From contig CAZFEC010000012.1 of assembly GCA_964517435.1 (NCBI GenBank), positions 1 through 64,000 of the forward strand: a stretch of 64,000 bases of DNA. Reading direction: 5' to 3'. The notes beneath the pieces are model-generated. The model saw only the letters and a list, made by a program, of their open reading frames with translations, did not search any database and was not told the origin of the DNA. This document shows positions 16,613 to 24,659 of the stretch, one piece after another. Position numbers and translations under genes: made by a program. This DNA is from BS150m-G50 sp964517435 (GTDB lineage: Bacteria; CAIWAD01; BS150m-G50). Within the stretch, counting starts at the first letter, position 1; each line of letters starts with the position of its first letter.

Positions 16613-17164
16613 ATGACGGAGAAAACCGCCCGCCTCAAGTCGTTGCGCAGCCTGATCATGACGGCGCTGTTTGCCGCGCTGGCGGCGGCGCTCGGTTTCG
16701 CCCTGGTGGAGATTCCCAACGTCGAGTTGATCACCTTCACTGTCTTCATCGGCGGTGTGCTGCTGGGAGTGCACTCCGGGCTGTTGGTCGGGCTGATCGG
16801 GGAGGGGCTCTTCTCCGGCTTGAATCCGCTCGGGTCCGGGCTGGCGATTCCCCCGCTGTTCCTGGCGCAGCTGATCGGCTTCGGGCTGGTCGGCGTCGTC
16901 GGCGGTCTGATCGGACAACGTCTCGCCCGCCTCCCCTTCTGGCTGATCGGGCTGATCGGCGCGCTGCTGACACTGGTGTACGAGCTGCTGGCGGCACTGG
17001 CGACCGTGCTGGTATTCGGTGTCGGTGAACAGGGTTTCTGGGCCTATCTGTTGGTGGGTCTGCCCTGGCTCGTGATACATCTGGGCGTGAACTTCGCGGT
17101 CTTCGCTTTCCTGAGTCGTCCGATCGTCAGGCTGATCGTTAAACAACGTGCGGAGGTGGCCTAA
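16613..17164 (+). CDS. Small integral membrane protein, ECF-transporter S-component-like
   Basis: The 183-residue protein has five or six hydrophobic segments (about residues 12-35, 40-65, 73-98, 105-135, 145-170). The pattern SLIMTALFAALAAALGFALVEIPNVELITFTVFIGGVLLG, with a glycine-rich second helix, resembles substrate-binding S components of energy-coupling-factor vitamin transporters. ATG 16613 is chosen because translation from 16496 would add residues of the terminator region. No ECF ATPase or T component is adjacent. The stop is followed directly by the next start (17165). Substrate unknown. Confidence 0.55.
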   Translation: MTEKTARLKSLRSLIMTALFAALAAALGFALVEIPNVELITFTVFIGGVLLGVHSGLLVGLIGEGLFSGLNPLGSGLAIPPLFLAQLIGFGLVGVVGGLIGQRLARLPFWLIGLIGALLTLVYELLAALATVLVFGVGEQGFWAYLLVGLPWLVIHLGVNFAVFAFLSRPIVRLIVKQRAEVA

Positions 17165-19054
17165 GTGTACCGGGTCCGCTTCCGGCTGCTGTTGGGCTTC
17201 ACGCTGTTCGCGACGATGCTCGTGATACACGACCTGCCGGGTGCGCTTCCTGCCGGAGTCGACGTCGATGGTGTGCCCGAAACCTTTCCGGTTACGGTGG
17301 CCGCCCCGGCCGATACGACGGAAAGTGATACACTCAGGATCGTGAAACCGCCGCCACCGACGCTCGACAGCCTGTTGCTGCACACACCCCGCGGAGAACT
17401 GCTGCCCCTGGACAGCCTGCTTTTGTATCACGCCGCCGCCAACTGGTTCGATCTGTCGCCCTGGGTGCCGGGCCTGCAGACCGTCGGTTCCGGCTATACC
17501 GGGCACCCGCTCTATCTGGCCAACGGCGGACTCCCCGCCTTTCTGCTGCCGGTGCGCCGTGACGGTCTCCCGCTCAACAACCCCGCTACCGGTCTCTACA
17601 ATCTCAATATGTCGGGTTTCAGCCGCGGCGCGGCGGTGCAATCCGGCCCGGGATTGACGCTGGTCACCGCCCTGCCGCCGCTCGATTCCGTGTTGACCGA
17701 TCTGGACTATCGCCAGGCCTTCTACGGCAATAACCGCGTTCTCTTCCGCACGCAGCACCCGCTCCCGCAGGGGCTGTTCCGCGGCGAAACCCGCCAGCAG
17801 TTTTTCAGCGGCAAGATGGAAAACGGTAAAGCGCGCGACAACTGCACCAGTCTCGCCCTCTACCGCTACCTGGGCTGGCGCAGCTGGCTGGTGAGCGAGC
17901 TGAACCTGGAGCGCCATCGCAACGGTGTCTGGTACTCTACCGCCGCCACCCTGCAGCGGGAAACGCGCCAGGAGTTTTCGTTACTGCTGCCGGGCGCGGC
18001 CGGACGCTGGCGCTGGCAACCGGCCTGCCGCTACCAGCGGTACCACCTCTACCAGGAGTCGCCCTACAACGCGGGCCTGGAAACCAAACGCTGGCTCGGT
18101 TCGTTCCAGCTGCGGCGCAGCTTTACGCCCGTCAGCCATCTCGACATCGAAACAGAACTGGATGCGACTGAAGTCCTGGCGGAAAGCTATCAACTCAACC
18201 GGCGGCTCTGGCGCACACGCCTGCAGCTGGAATTGGTGCCGTGGCGGGCGCTGCGGTTGCTGACCGGCGGCGAGACGCTTTGGGAGGATGAGCGGGATCG
18301 CTGGCTGCGGTCGGTCTGGTTGGACCTGCGGTTGCGTCTGCATGAAAAGTGGCAGTGGCGGCTGGAGCTGGCTGCGTATCAGGCCTGGCTCCCCTTCAGC
18401 TGGCAGCGGGGCGGCGCCGAGGTGCCGGCCCAATACGAGACCATCTACCCCGCCCTGCGACAGGGCGACATCACGCAGTTTGTGCCGGATCCGGACGCGG
18501 TGAGTTGCAGCCGTTGGGGCGGCGGCAGCAGCCTGCGCTATACCCATCCCGCTGGACATCTGCTCACGCTGACCGGCTGGGGCTGGGATTTCGCCGACTT
18601 CCCCTACCTCTACACCGATGCCGACACCGCCAGGGTGATGCAACGACCGAGCGCCATCTTCGGGCAGGAGCTGCAGCTGGAAATCGCGCTGCCCGGACCC
18701 TGGCGCTGGCTGCTGGTACAGTCGGCGCAGAGCGACAGCGAGGGGCTGGTCAACACCGAACTGCCGACCTTCCGCCTGGCGTCGGAGTGTCGCTGGAGCG
18801 ATCATTTCTTCGACCGCCAGCTCCGTTTTCACGCCAGCGTCGGTCTGACTACAACCTGGGGTGCGGTCCGCTCCAACGGCGAGCCACTCTCCGACCAGGC
18901 GCTGCCCTACCTGCACCTGGTGGCCCGCCGCGGCAACTTCACCCTCTACTGGGCGTTGCACAATCCCTTCTCCTTCCAGCATTACGCCCAGCAGGAGATC
19001 CCCGGGATGCATCACGACGAGATCCTGGGGGTGATGTGGCGGCTGGTGAATTAG
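17165..19054 (+). CDS. Putative outer-membrane beta-barrel protein
   Basis: The 629-residue product starts at GTG right after the previous stop and has an N-terminal hydrophobic segment (LLLGFTLFATMLVI) followed by a Pro/Asp linker. Residues 90-180 (YTGHPLYLANGGLP...VRRDGLPLNNPATG...GAAVQSGPG) resemble a short plug-like domain of TonB-dependent receptors or of the putative porin family of FCB bacteria. The rest is rich in alternating aromatic strands with arginines, as in large barrels, ending ILGVMWRLVN. Four GTGATAC words lie around the boundary with the upstream gene (17072, 17222, 17325, 17425). Cargo unknown. Confidence 0.55.
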   Translation: MYRVRFRLLLGFTLFATMLVIHDLPGALPAGVDVDGVPETFPVTVAAPADTTESDTLRIVKPPPPTLDSLLLHTPRGELLPLDSLLLYHAAANWFDLSPWVPGLQTVGSGYTGHPLYLANGGLPAFLLPVRRDGLPLNNPATGLYNLNMSGFSRGAAVQSGPGLTLVTALPPLDSVLTDLDYRQAFYGNNRVLFRTQHPLPQGLFRGETRQQFFSGKMENGKARDNCTSLALYRYLGWRSWLVSELNLERHRNGVWYSTAATLQRETRQEFSLLLPGAAGRWRWQPACRYQRYHLYQESPYNAGLETKRWLGSFQLRRSFTPVSHLDIETELDATEVLAESYQLNRRLWRTRLQLELVPWRALRLLTGGETLWEDERDRWLRSVWLDLRLRLHEKWQWRLELAAYQAWLPFSWQRGGAEVPAQYETIYPALRQGDITQFVPDPDAVSCSRWGGGSSLRYTHPAGHLLTLTGWGWDFADFPYLYTDADTARVMQRPSAIFGQELQLEIALPGPWRWLLVQSAQSDSEGLVNTELPTFRLASECRWSDHFFDRQLRFHASVGLTTTWGAVRSNGEPLSDQALPYLHLVARRGNFTLYWALHNPFSFQHYAQQEIPGMHHDEILGVMWRLVN

Positions 19055-19060
19055 AGGAAG

Positions 19061-19616
19061 CCTCTCGCCAAGAGCGCAAAGAGCGCAAAGGACGCAATCA
19101 GGATTATTGTTAGGGTTGGAACACAAAGAAGATTAAGTGAAATCTCAGAGTACGAATGGATGAGAACCAAATGGCACAATAGTAGTTGATGCAGCCATTG
19201 CCGTTCATAGAGAGCTGGGTTCGGGATTGCTTGAAAGCGTTTATGAAGTGGTCTTGACGAACGAACTTGTATCACGTGGATTAGAGGCTAAACGACAGGT
19301 TCCCATCGCTATAACCTACCGCGGAATAACCTTTAAGGAAGGATTTCGAGCGGATATTCTGATTGAAGACAAAGTGATTTTGGAATTGAAATCCGTAGAG
19401 CATGTAACTAACGCCCATAAGAAGCAACTGCTAACCTACCTACGGCTCTCTGGAAAGAAGCTAGGCTTCCTGTTAAACTTTGGAGCAGACGTCATGAAGA
19501 ATGGAATCACTCGAGCTGTCAACGGATTGGATGAATAGGCGTACATCCTAATTGTGTAGAAGCGAAATTATTAACAATAATCTTCTCTTAGCGTTCTTGG
19601 CGCTCTTGGCGAGAGG
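19061..19616. repeat. Inverted-repeat-bounded element carrying a GxxExxY gene
   Basis: Left arm 19061-19112 and right arm 19572-19616 are imperfect inverted repeats: the outer 17 bases (CCTCTCGCCAAGAGCGC) and the inner 10 (ATTATTGTTA) match perfectly, with small changes between. Between them is only a GxxExxY open frame. The 585-bp gap between the barrel gene and the phosphoesterase is thus filled by one cassette, which ends just before the Shine-Dalgarno site of the next gene. Confidence 0.75.
19156..19538 (+). pseudogene. GxxExxY family protein, frameshifted near its start
   Basis: From 19179 the frame encodes VVDAAIAVHRELGSGLLESVYE..., the conserved core of the GxxExxY (PD-(D/E)XK-like fold) family, ending at 19538 with LLNFGADVMKNGITR. 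The expected start MDENQMAQ lies in another frame at 19156 and hits TAG at 19180: one A is missing in CAA(A)TA. Either the gene is broken, or the sequence has an error, or translation begins at TTG 19227, which would lose the conserved N-terminus. It sits inside an inverted-repeat element. The family's function is not settled. It contains one TGTATCAC word. Confidence 0.7.
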
Positions 19617-19639
19617 ATTCTTCCCAAAGGAGACCCCAC

Positions 19640-21496
19640 ATGTTTGTACTGACGATTCATTTGTGCATGGTGCTTGCCGCAGCGGGTACCGCAGTTGCGC
19701 ACGAAGCAGGCGCGCACAGCCACCCGGCCGATCCCCGCATCATCGTCCAGGAGATCAATCCCTGGACGCATCTCGAATTCAACAACGATCCGGACCACTT
19801 CCAGTTCGCGATCGTGACCGACCGGACCGGCGGGAACCGGGAGGGCGTCTTCGAAGACGCGGTGACCAAGCTGAACCTGCTGCAGCCGGAATTCGTCGTC
19901 AGCGTCGGCGATCTGATCGAGGGGTACACCGAAGACCTGGAGCAGCTGGAGACGGAATGGAGCGAGTTCCAGGGCTTCATCAAGAAGCTGGAGATGCCAT
20001 TCTTCTACACGCCGGGCAATCACGACATCAGCAATCCGGTCATGGCGCAGGAGTGGGAGAGGCGCCTGGGGCGTTCCTACTACCACTATCTCTACCGGGA
20101 CGTACTGTTCATACACCTCAACACCGAGGATGGCGAGCCATCCCACATCGGCGAGGAGCAGATCGCCTTCGTGGAGCAGACCCTCAACGCTAATCCCGAC
20201 GTGCGCTGGACGCTGGTCTTTCAGCACAAGCCGCTCTGGAACTATAACCGCGAAACCGGCTGGAGCCGGGTTGAGGAACTGATGTCAGATCGCCCGCACA
20301 CTGTCTTCGCCGGTCACTTCCACACCTATACCAAGCATGTCCGCCAGGGCCGTAACTACTTTGTCCTGGCCACCACCGGCGGCGGCAGTTCGTTGCTGGG
20401 GCCGCGTTTCGGTCAGTTCGACCATGTGGTCTGGGTGACGATGCTGGAAGAGGGACCGCGCATCGCCAACCTGCTGCTGGAGGGTATCTGGGACGAGAAT
20501 GTCCGCACCGAGGAGATGGCGGCGCTGATCGATCCGCTGGTGCGGGGCAATCCTATCGGCCTGCAGCCGTTCTACAGCACTACGGGTCTCTTTGAGGGAG
20601 GCACTACCACTCTACGCCTGGAGAACTCCGCCACCGCGCCGCTGCGGGTGACCGGTAGTTTCGACGAGTCGACAACACTCATCCCGGAAACGGAAACGAT
20701 CGAGATCGTGATACAACCGGAGACGACGGAGATCGTCGACATCGCCGTCCACGTGAAACAGCCGCTTAAGGCGGATGAGATCGTGCCGCTGACGCTCAGC
20801 TGGGAGGCGGCCTATGAACAGACCGAGCTGGATCTGCCGCTGGTGGAGGGAACCTCGCAGCTGGCGGTGGCGCGAGAATATCCGCTGCCCGTAACCAGCC
20901 GCGAGATCGAGATCGACGGCAATCTGGAAGACTGGCCGGAGCTGCCTTTCGTGATACAAAAGCCGGCGATCGTAGAGGTGGAGCCGGAAGCCTGGACCGG
21001 GGCGTCCGATTGCGCCTGGCGTTTCGGCGTAACGCTGGGTGAGGATTATCTCTACATCGGGGTGGAGGTGACCGACGACATCCCGGTTTACCGGGGTGGC
21101 ATGGCCTGGGAGCAGGACGGCATCGAGGTGCGGCTGGACGCGCGTCCCGATCCGCAACGCGGCCAGCACCGCGGCTCCGGTGAGAACTACTACCATCTAC
21201 TTTTCGCGCTCGGCCCCGCGCATGATGTGGACGACATGACGATCTGGAATCCCGAAACGCTGGAGGAACTGGGTGCCCGGGCGATCTGCCACGTAACGGA
21301 GCAGGGGCACAACACCGAGATCGCCGTGCCGTTGAGTTACCTGGTCGAGCAGCAGGGGGAGGATTGGCGGCAGGTGCGTCTCAACATCGCCATCGACGAC
21401 TACGATGCGCCGGAGGGTCCGCTGGCGCAGCTCTGGTGGCAGCCGGACTGGCGCGACGACGAAAACCGGCCGGGGTCGGGAACTTTCGGAAGATAG
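19640..21496 (+). CDS. Secreted metallophosphoesterase with C-terminal CBM9-like domain
   Basis: The 618-residue product has a signal peptide (to about residue 20, VAHEAG), then a calcineurin-like phosphoesterase: TDRTGG (in place of D-x-H), SVGDLIEG, TPGNHD, FQHKPLW and FAGHFHTYTKH. A middle beta-domain (about 310-430) has no name I can give. The last 190 residues (EIDGNLEDWPEL...YLYIGVEVTD...WEQDGIEVRLD) match family 9 carbohydrate-binding or DOMON-like domains of secreted FCB proteins. AAAGGAG precedes ATG. The first metal motif is atypical (D-R where D-x-H is usual). Substrate unknown; periplasm or surface. Confidence 0.8.
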   Translation: MFVLTIHLCMVLAAAGTAVAHEAGAHSHPADPRIIVQEINPWTHLEFNNDPDHFQFAIVTDRTGGNREGVFEDAVTKLNLLQPEFVVSVGDLIEGYTEDLEQLETEWSEFQGFIKKLEMPFFYTPGNHDISNPVMAQEWERRLGRSYYHYLYRDVLFIHLNTEDGEPSHIGEEQIAFVEQTLNANPDVRWTLVFQHKPLWNYNRETGWSRVEELMSDRPHTVFAGHFHTYTKHVRQGRNYFVLATTGGGSSLLGPRFGQFDHVVWVTMLEEGPRIANLLLEGIWDENVRTEEMAALIDPLVRGNPIGLQPFYSTTGLFEGGTTTLRLENSATAPLRVTGSFDESTTLIPETETIEIVIQPETTEIVDIAVHVKQPLKADEIVPLTLSWEAAYEQTELDLPLVEGTSQLAVAREYPLPVTSREIEIDGNLEDWPELPFVIQKPAIVEVEPEAWTGASDCAWRFGVTLGEDYLYIGVEVTDDIPVYRGGMAWEQDGIEVRLDARPDPQRGQHRGSGENYYHLLFALGPAHDVDDMTIWNPETLEELGARAICHVTEQGHNTEIAVPLSYLVEQQGEDWRQVRLNIAIDDYDAPEGPLAQLWWQPDWRDDENRPGSGTFGR

Positions 21497-21540
21497 CATT
21501 CGAATGAGTAACCGTGTAGACAGACCGTAACGTTAGTTCG

Positions 21541-21621
21541 CTTGTTGCAGCGCGCTTTTCGATTCGCGGAAGAAATAGCCTCCCGGATGTTAGTTCGTAG
21601 CGACGCAAGCGCTGCGACAAG
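21541..21621. repeat. Intergenic inverted repeat
   Basis: CTTGTTGCAGCGC (21541-21553) and GCGCTGCGACAAG (21609-21621) are inverted copies with one mismatch, and GTTAGTTCG occurs twice nearby. It is probably a small dispersed palindromic element between the phosphoesterase and the transporter gene. Confidence 0.4.
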
Positions 21622-21651
21622 TAGACAGAAGACAGAATACAGGCGGAGGCG

Positions 21652-22773
21652 TTGTCGCCAATTCGTGAACATGACTGGATCGATTTGAACGAGAAAAAAC
21701 TATCCCTCTTCGAGCGCTACCTGACGGTCTGGGTGTTGTTTTGTATCGGCGGCGGGATACTGCTGGGCAAGATCGCTCCCGGCGTGGCGACGGCGCTCAA
21801 CGACCTGTCGATCCACCAGGTGTCGATCCCGATCGCGATCTGTCTCTTTTTCATGATGTACCCGATCATGGTCAAGATAGATTTCGGGCAAGTGCTGATG
21901 TCGGCCCGGACTCCCAAACCGGTTCTGCTGACGCTTTTCATCAACTGGGCGGTCAAGCCGTTCACCATGCTGGCGATCGCCTGGTTTTTCCTCGGCTATC
22001 TCTTTCGCGGATTTCTTCCCGGCACAGAGATCCTGATCAGCGGCGAGGAGGTGGAGCTGTGGCGCAGCTATATCGCCGGCGCCATCCTGCTCGGTATCGC
22101 TCCCTGCACCGCCATGGTGCTGATGTGGGGTTATCTCGCCAGGGGCAACGACGGGTTGACGCTGGTGATGGTGGCGATCAACTCCCTGATCATGCTCTTT
22201 CTCTACGGACCGCTGGGCGGCTGGCTGCTGAATGTCAACGCAATGCCTGTACCCTGGGAGACGATGCTGCTGTCGGTTTCGATCTATGTAGCGCTGCCGC
22301 TGCTGGCTGGTTATTTCTCACGGCGCTGGCTGATCGCGTGGAAAGGAATGGACTGGTTTCAGGAGAAGTTTCTGCACCGCCTGACGCCGCTCAGCATCAC
22401 GGCACTGCTGGTGACGCTGGTGCTCCTCTTCTCCTTCAAAGGTGAGGTGATCATCGCCAATCCGCTGACGATATTCTGGATTGCCGTGCCACTCTTCATC
22501 CAGACTTTACTCATCTTTGCCCTCGGCTATTTCCTGCTGGCGCGCTGGCTGCGACTCGCGTATGAGGACGCTGCTCCCGCCGCCCTGATCGGCGCTTCCA
22601 ATCACTTCGAAGTCGCCATCGCGACCGCCGTGGTGCTCTTCGGTCTCTCTTCCGGTGCGGCGCTGGCCACCGTCGTCGGCGTACTGATCGAAGTCCCGTT
22701 GATGTTAATGCTGGTGGCGATCTGCCGGCGGACCTGCCATATCCACGCGGAGTGTCATCTGCGGGAAGGGTAG
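21652..22773 (+). CDS. ACR3-family arsenite (or related) efflux permease
   Basis: The 373-residue membrane protein has about ten helices. It shows the ACR3 marks KKLSLFERYLTVWVLFCIGGGILLG, VKPFTMLAIAWFF, ILLGIAPCTAMVLMWGYLA with the essential-type cysteine (Cys152) and the C-terminal LIGASNHFEVAIATAV. The BASS/ACR3 superfamily exports arsenite or antimonite using the proton gradient. No arsR, arsC or arsenite-binding regulator is next to it, so regulation and substrate are open. TTG 21652 after GGCGGAGG is the likely start; TTG 21685 is an alternative. Confidence 0.85.
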   Translation: MSPIREHDWIDLNEKKLSLFERYLTVWVLFCIGGGILLGKIAPGVATALNDLSIHQVSIPIAICLFFMMYPIMVKIDFGQVLMSARTPKPVLLTLFINWAVKPFTMLAIAWFFLGYLFRGFLPGTEILISGEEVELWRSYIAGAILLGIAPCTAMVLMWGYLARGNDGLTLVMVAINSLIMLFLYGPLGGWLLNVNAMPVPWETMLLSVSIYVALPLLAGYFSRRWLIAWKGMDWFQEKFLHRLTPLSITALLVTLVLLFSFKGEVIIANPLTIFWIAVPLFIQTLLIFALGYFLLARWLRLAYEDAAPAALIGASNHFEVAIATAVVLFGLSSGAALATVVGVLIEVPLMLMLVAICRRTCHIHAECHLREG

Positions 22774-22918
22774 GGAGCGCTCTCCTGAAAGCGTCAACTG
22801 CCCCGTAACCGCTCCGCCACCGTCCAGCGTTTGCAACAAAACGATCCAGTCGCTATCTTATCGCGCAGGATTTGTATCACCCCGTTGAAAACGTGTCACA
22901 CCGATAGAGGAGGATAGA

Positions 22919-24054
22919 GTGGATTTCCAGTTTAAAGATGAAAACCTGATGCTCCGGGATATGGCCCGTGATTTCGCTAACAAGGAGATCGCTCCAGTCG
23001 CGGCGGAGTATGACGAAAAGCAGGAATTCCCTCTCGAGATCGTGAAGAAGATGGGTGAACTGGGGCTGATGGGGATCATCTTTCCAGAGGAGTACGGCGG
23101 TGCCGGTTTCGACTATGTCGGTTATGTGCTGGCGATCGAGGAGATCGCGGCGGTCGACGGTTCGATGGGGATCACCGTGGCGGCGCACAATTCGCTCTGT
23201 TCGAACCATATCTTCCTGGCCGGTACCGAGGAACAGAAACAGAAATTCCTCGTGCCGCTGGCCAGCGGTACCAAGATCGGGGCCTGGGGTCTCACCGAGC
23301 CGGGCGCCGGTTCCGATGCCGCCGGCGTCCAGACCACGGCCGTACTGGAGAACGGTGAATGGGTGTTGAACGGCACCAAGAACTTCATCACCCACGCCAC
23401 GGTGGGGGACATCGCCGTTTTGATGGCCAAGACCGACAAGTCAATGGGAAGCAAAGGCATCAGCGCCTTCATCGTTGAAAAGGGGACTCCCGGTTTCAGC
23501 GCCGGGCACAAGGAGAACAAACTGGGTCTGCGCGCCAGCGACACCGCCCAGCTGATTCTGGAGGATTGCCGCATCCCCGAGGAAAACCTGCTCGGCGAGC
23601 TGAACAGCGGTTTCCGGGACACCATGCGGGTCCTGGACGGCGGCCGGATCAGCATTGCGGCGCTGGCGCTCGGTATCTCCCGCTGCGCGCTCGCTGAAAG
23701 CATCAAGTATGCGCAGGAACGCCATCAGTTCAACCAGCCGCTTGCCGGTTTCCAGGCGATTCAGTTCATGCTGGCGGAGATGGCGACCAATCTGGATGCC
23801 GCTCGGCTGCTCACGCTGCGCTCCGCCTGGCTGAAAGACCAGGGCAAGGAAGTCAACCGGGAATCGGCCATGGCCAAGATGATGGCCGCTGACCGGGGGA
23901 TGGAGATCTGTACTAAAGCGCTTCAGATACACGGCGGTTACGGCTACACCAAGGAGTATGTCGTGGAACGCTGCTTCCGCGATATCAAGCTGTGTCAGAT
24001 CGGTGAGGGGACTTCCGAGATCCAGCGGCTGGTGGTGGCGAAATCACTGTTGCG
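22919..24054 (+). CDS. Acyl-CoA dehydrogenase, short-chain type (3' end in gap)
   Basis: The 378 residues before the N run are nearly the whole enzyme. FAD-dependent alpha,beta-dehydrogenation of acyl-CoA is indicated by GAWGLTEPGAGSDAAG, NGTKNFITHA, KLGLRASDTAQL, the helical C domain with YAQERHQFNQPL and the catalytic region GGYGYTKEYVVER. The Glu in TKEY is the base used by short/medium-chain and butyryl-type enzymes; isovaleryl-CoA dehydrogenases have their base elsewhere. It may therefore act on butyryl-, isobutyryl- or methylbutyryl-CoA rather than isovaleryl-CoA. GTG 22919 follows GAGGAGG. It converges on the minus-strand carboxylase genes across the gap. Confidence 0.9.
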
Positions 24055-24154
24055 NNNNNNNNNNNNNNNNNNNNNNNNNNNNNNNNNNNNNNNNNNNNNN
24101 NNNNNNNNNNNNNNNNNNNNNNNNNNNNNNNNNNNNNNNNNNNNNNNNNNNNNN
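24055..24154. other. Assembly gap of 100 N
   Basis: Exactly 100 undetermined bases, a conventional scaffold filler, so the true length is unknown. The ends of two convergent genes, acyl-CoA dehydrogenase and biotin carrier protein, are cut by it, and further genes could be hidden. Confidence 0.98.
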
Positions 24155-24658
24155 TTCCTCCAGCTCCACGAGCACATCGCCGAGATTGGTCTGATCGCCC
24201 TGGGCGACATTCACTGCTTTAACGACGCCGTCGCGGGGCGCCTTCACCGCATTCTCCATTTTCATCGCTTCCAGGATTACCAGCGTGCTGCCGGCCGTCA
24301 CCGTCTCACCCGGCTCCACCAGTACCTTGACGATGAGCCCCGGCATCGGTGTCGTGATACTTCCTCCCGCGGTCGCGGTCGTTGCGCCGGCCGCATCGCC
24401 CCGCCCGGCGGAATCCTGGGCCGGCAGCTGCAGGTAGTAACGCCGGCCGCCGATCGAAATGAAGAGATCTTCCTCATCGCGTGATACATGTGCCGTCAAC
24501 GACCGGCCCTCTACCAGCAATGATGCGGTATGGGGGCTGAGACGGGAATAATCCACCGTGAAGCTGCGTTCACCCAGGGTTACCTGCCATTCCGTTCCCT
24601 GGCGGCGCTCCAGGAGCACCTTGACCGGCTGTCCGTCGAATGTGAAATCAACTTCCAT
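24155..24658 (-). CDS. Biotin carboxyl carrier protein of an acyl-CoA carboxylase (3' end in gap)
   Basis: About 168 residues are visible. After a beta-rich N-terminal region (1-95) and an Ala/Gly/Thr linker, the biotinyl domain reads MPGLIVKVLVEPGETV...ILEAMKMENAVKAP, with the biotinylated Lys encoded at 24260-24262. The frame reaches the gap at LVELEE, close to the normal end. The start codon is one base from the stop of the biotin carboxylase gene. In methylcrotonyl-CoA and propionyl-CoA carboxylases this domain is usually fused to the carboxylase; here it is separate. It carries biotin between the carboxylase and the 27212-28819 transferase. Confidence 0.92.
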
Positions 24659-24659
24659 C

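Noticed and set aside
22919..24054. Isovaleryl-CoA dehydrogenase
   Set aside because: The catalytic Glu in GGYGYTKEY is that of short-chain/butyryl-type enzymes; only a general acyl-CoA dehydrogenase call is safe.
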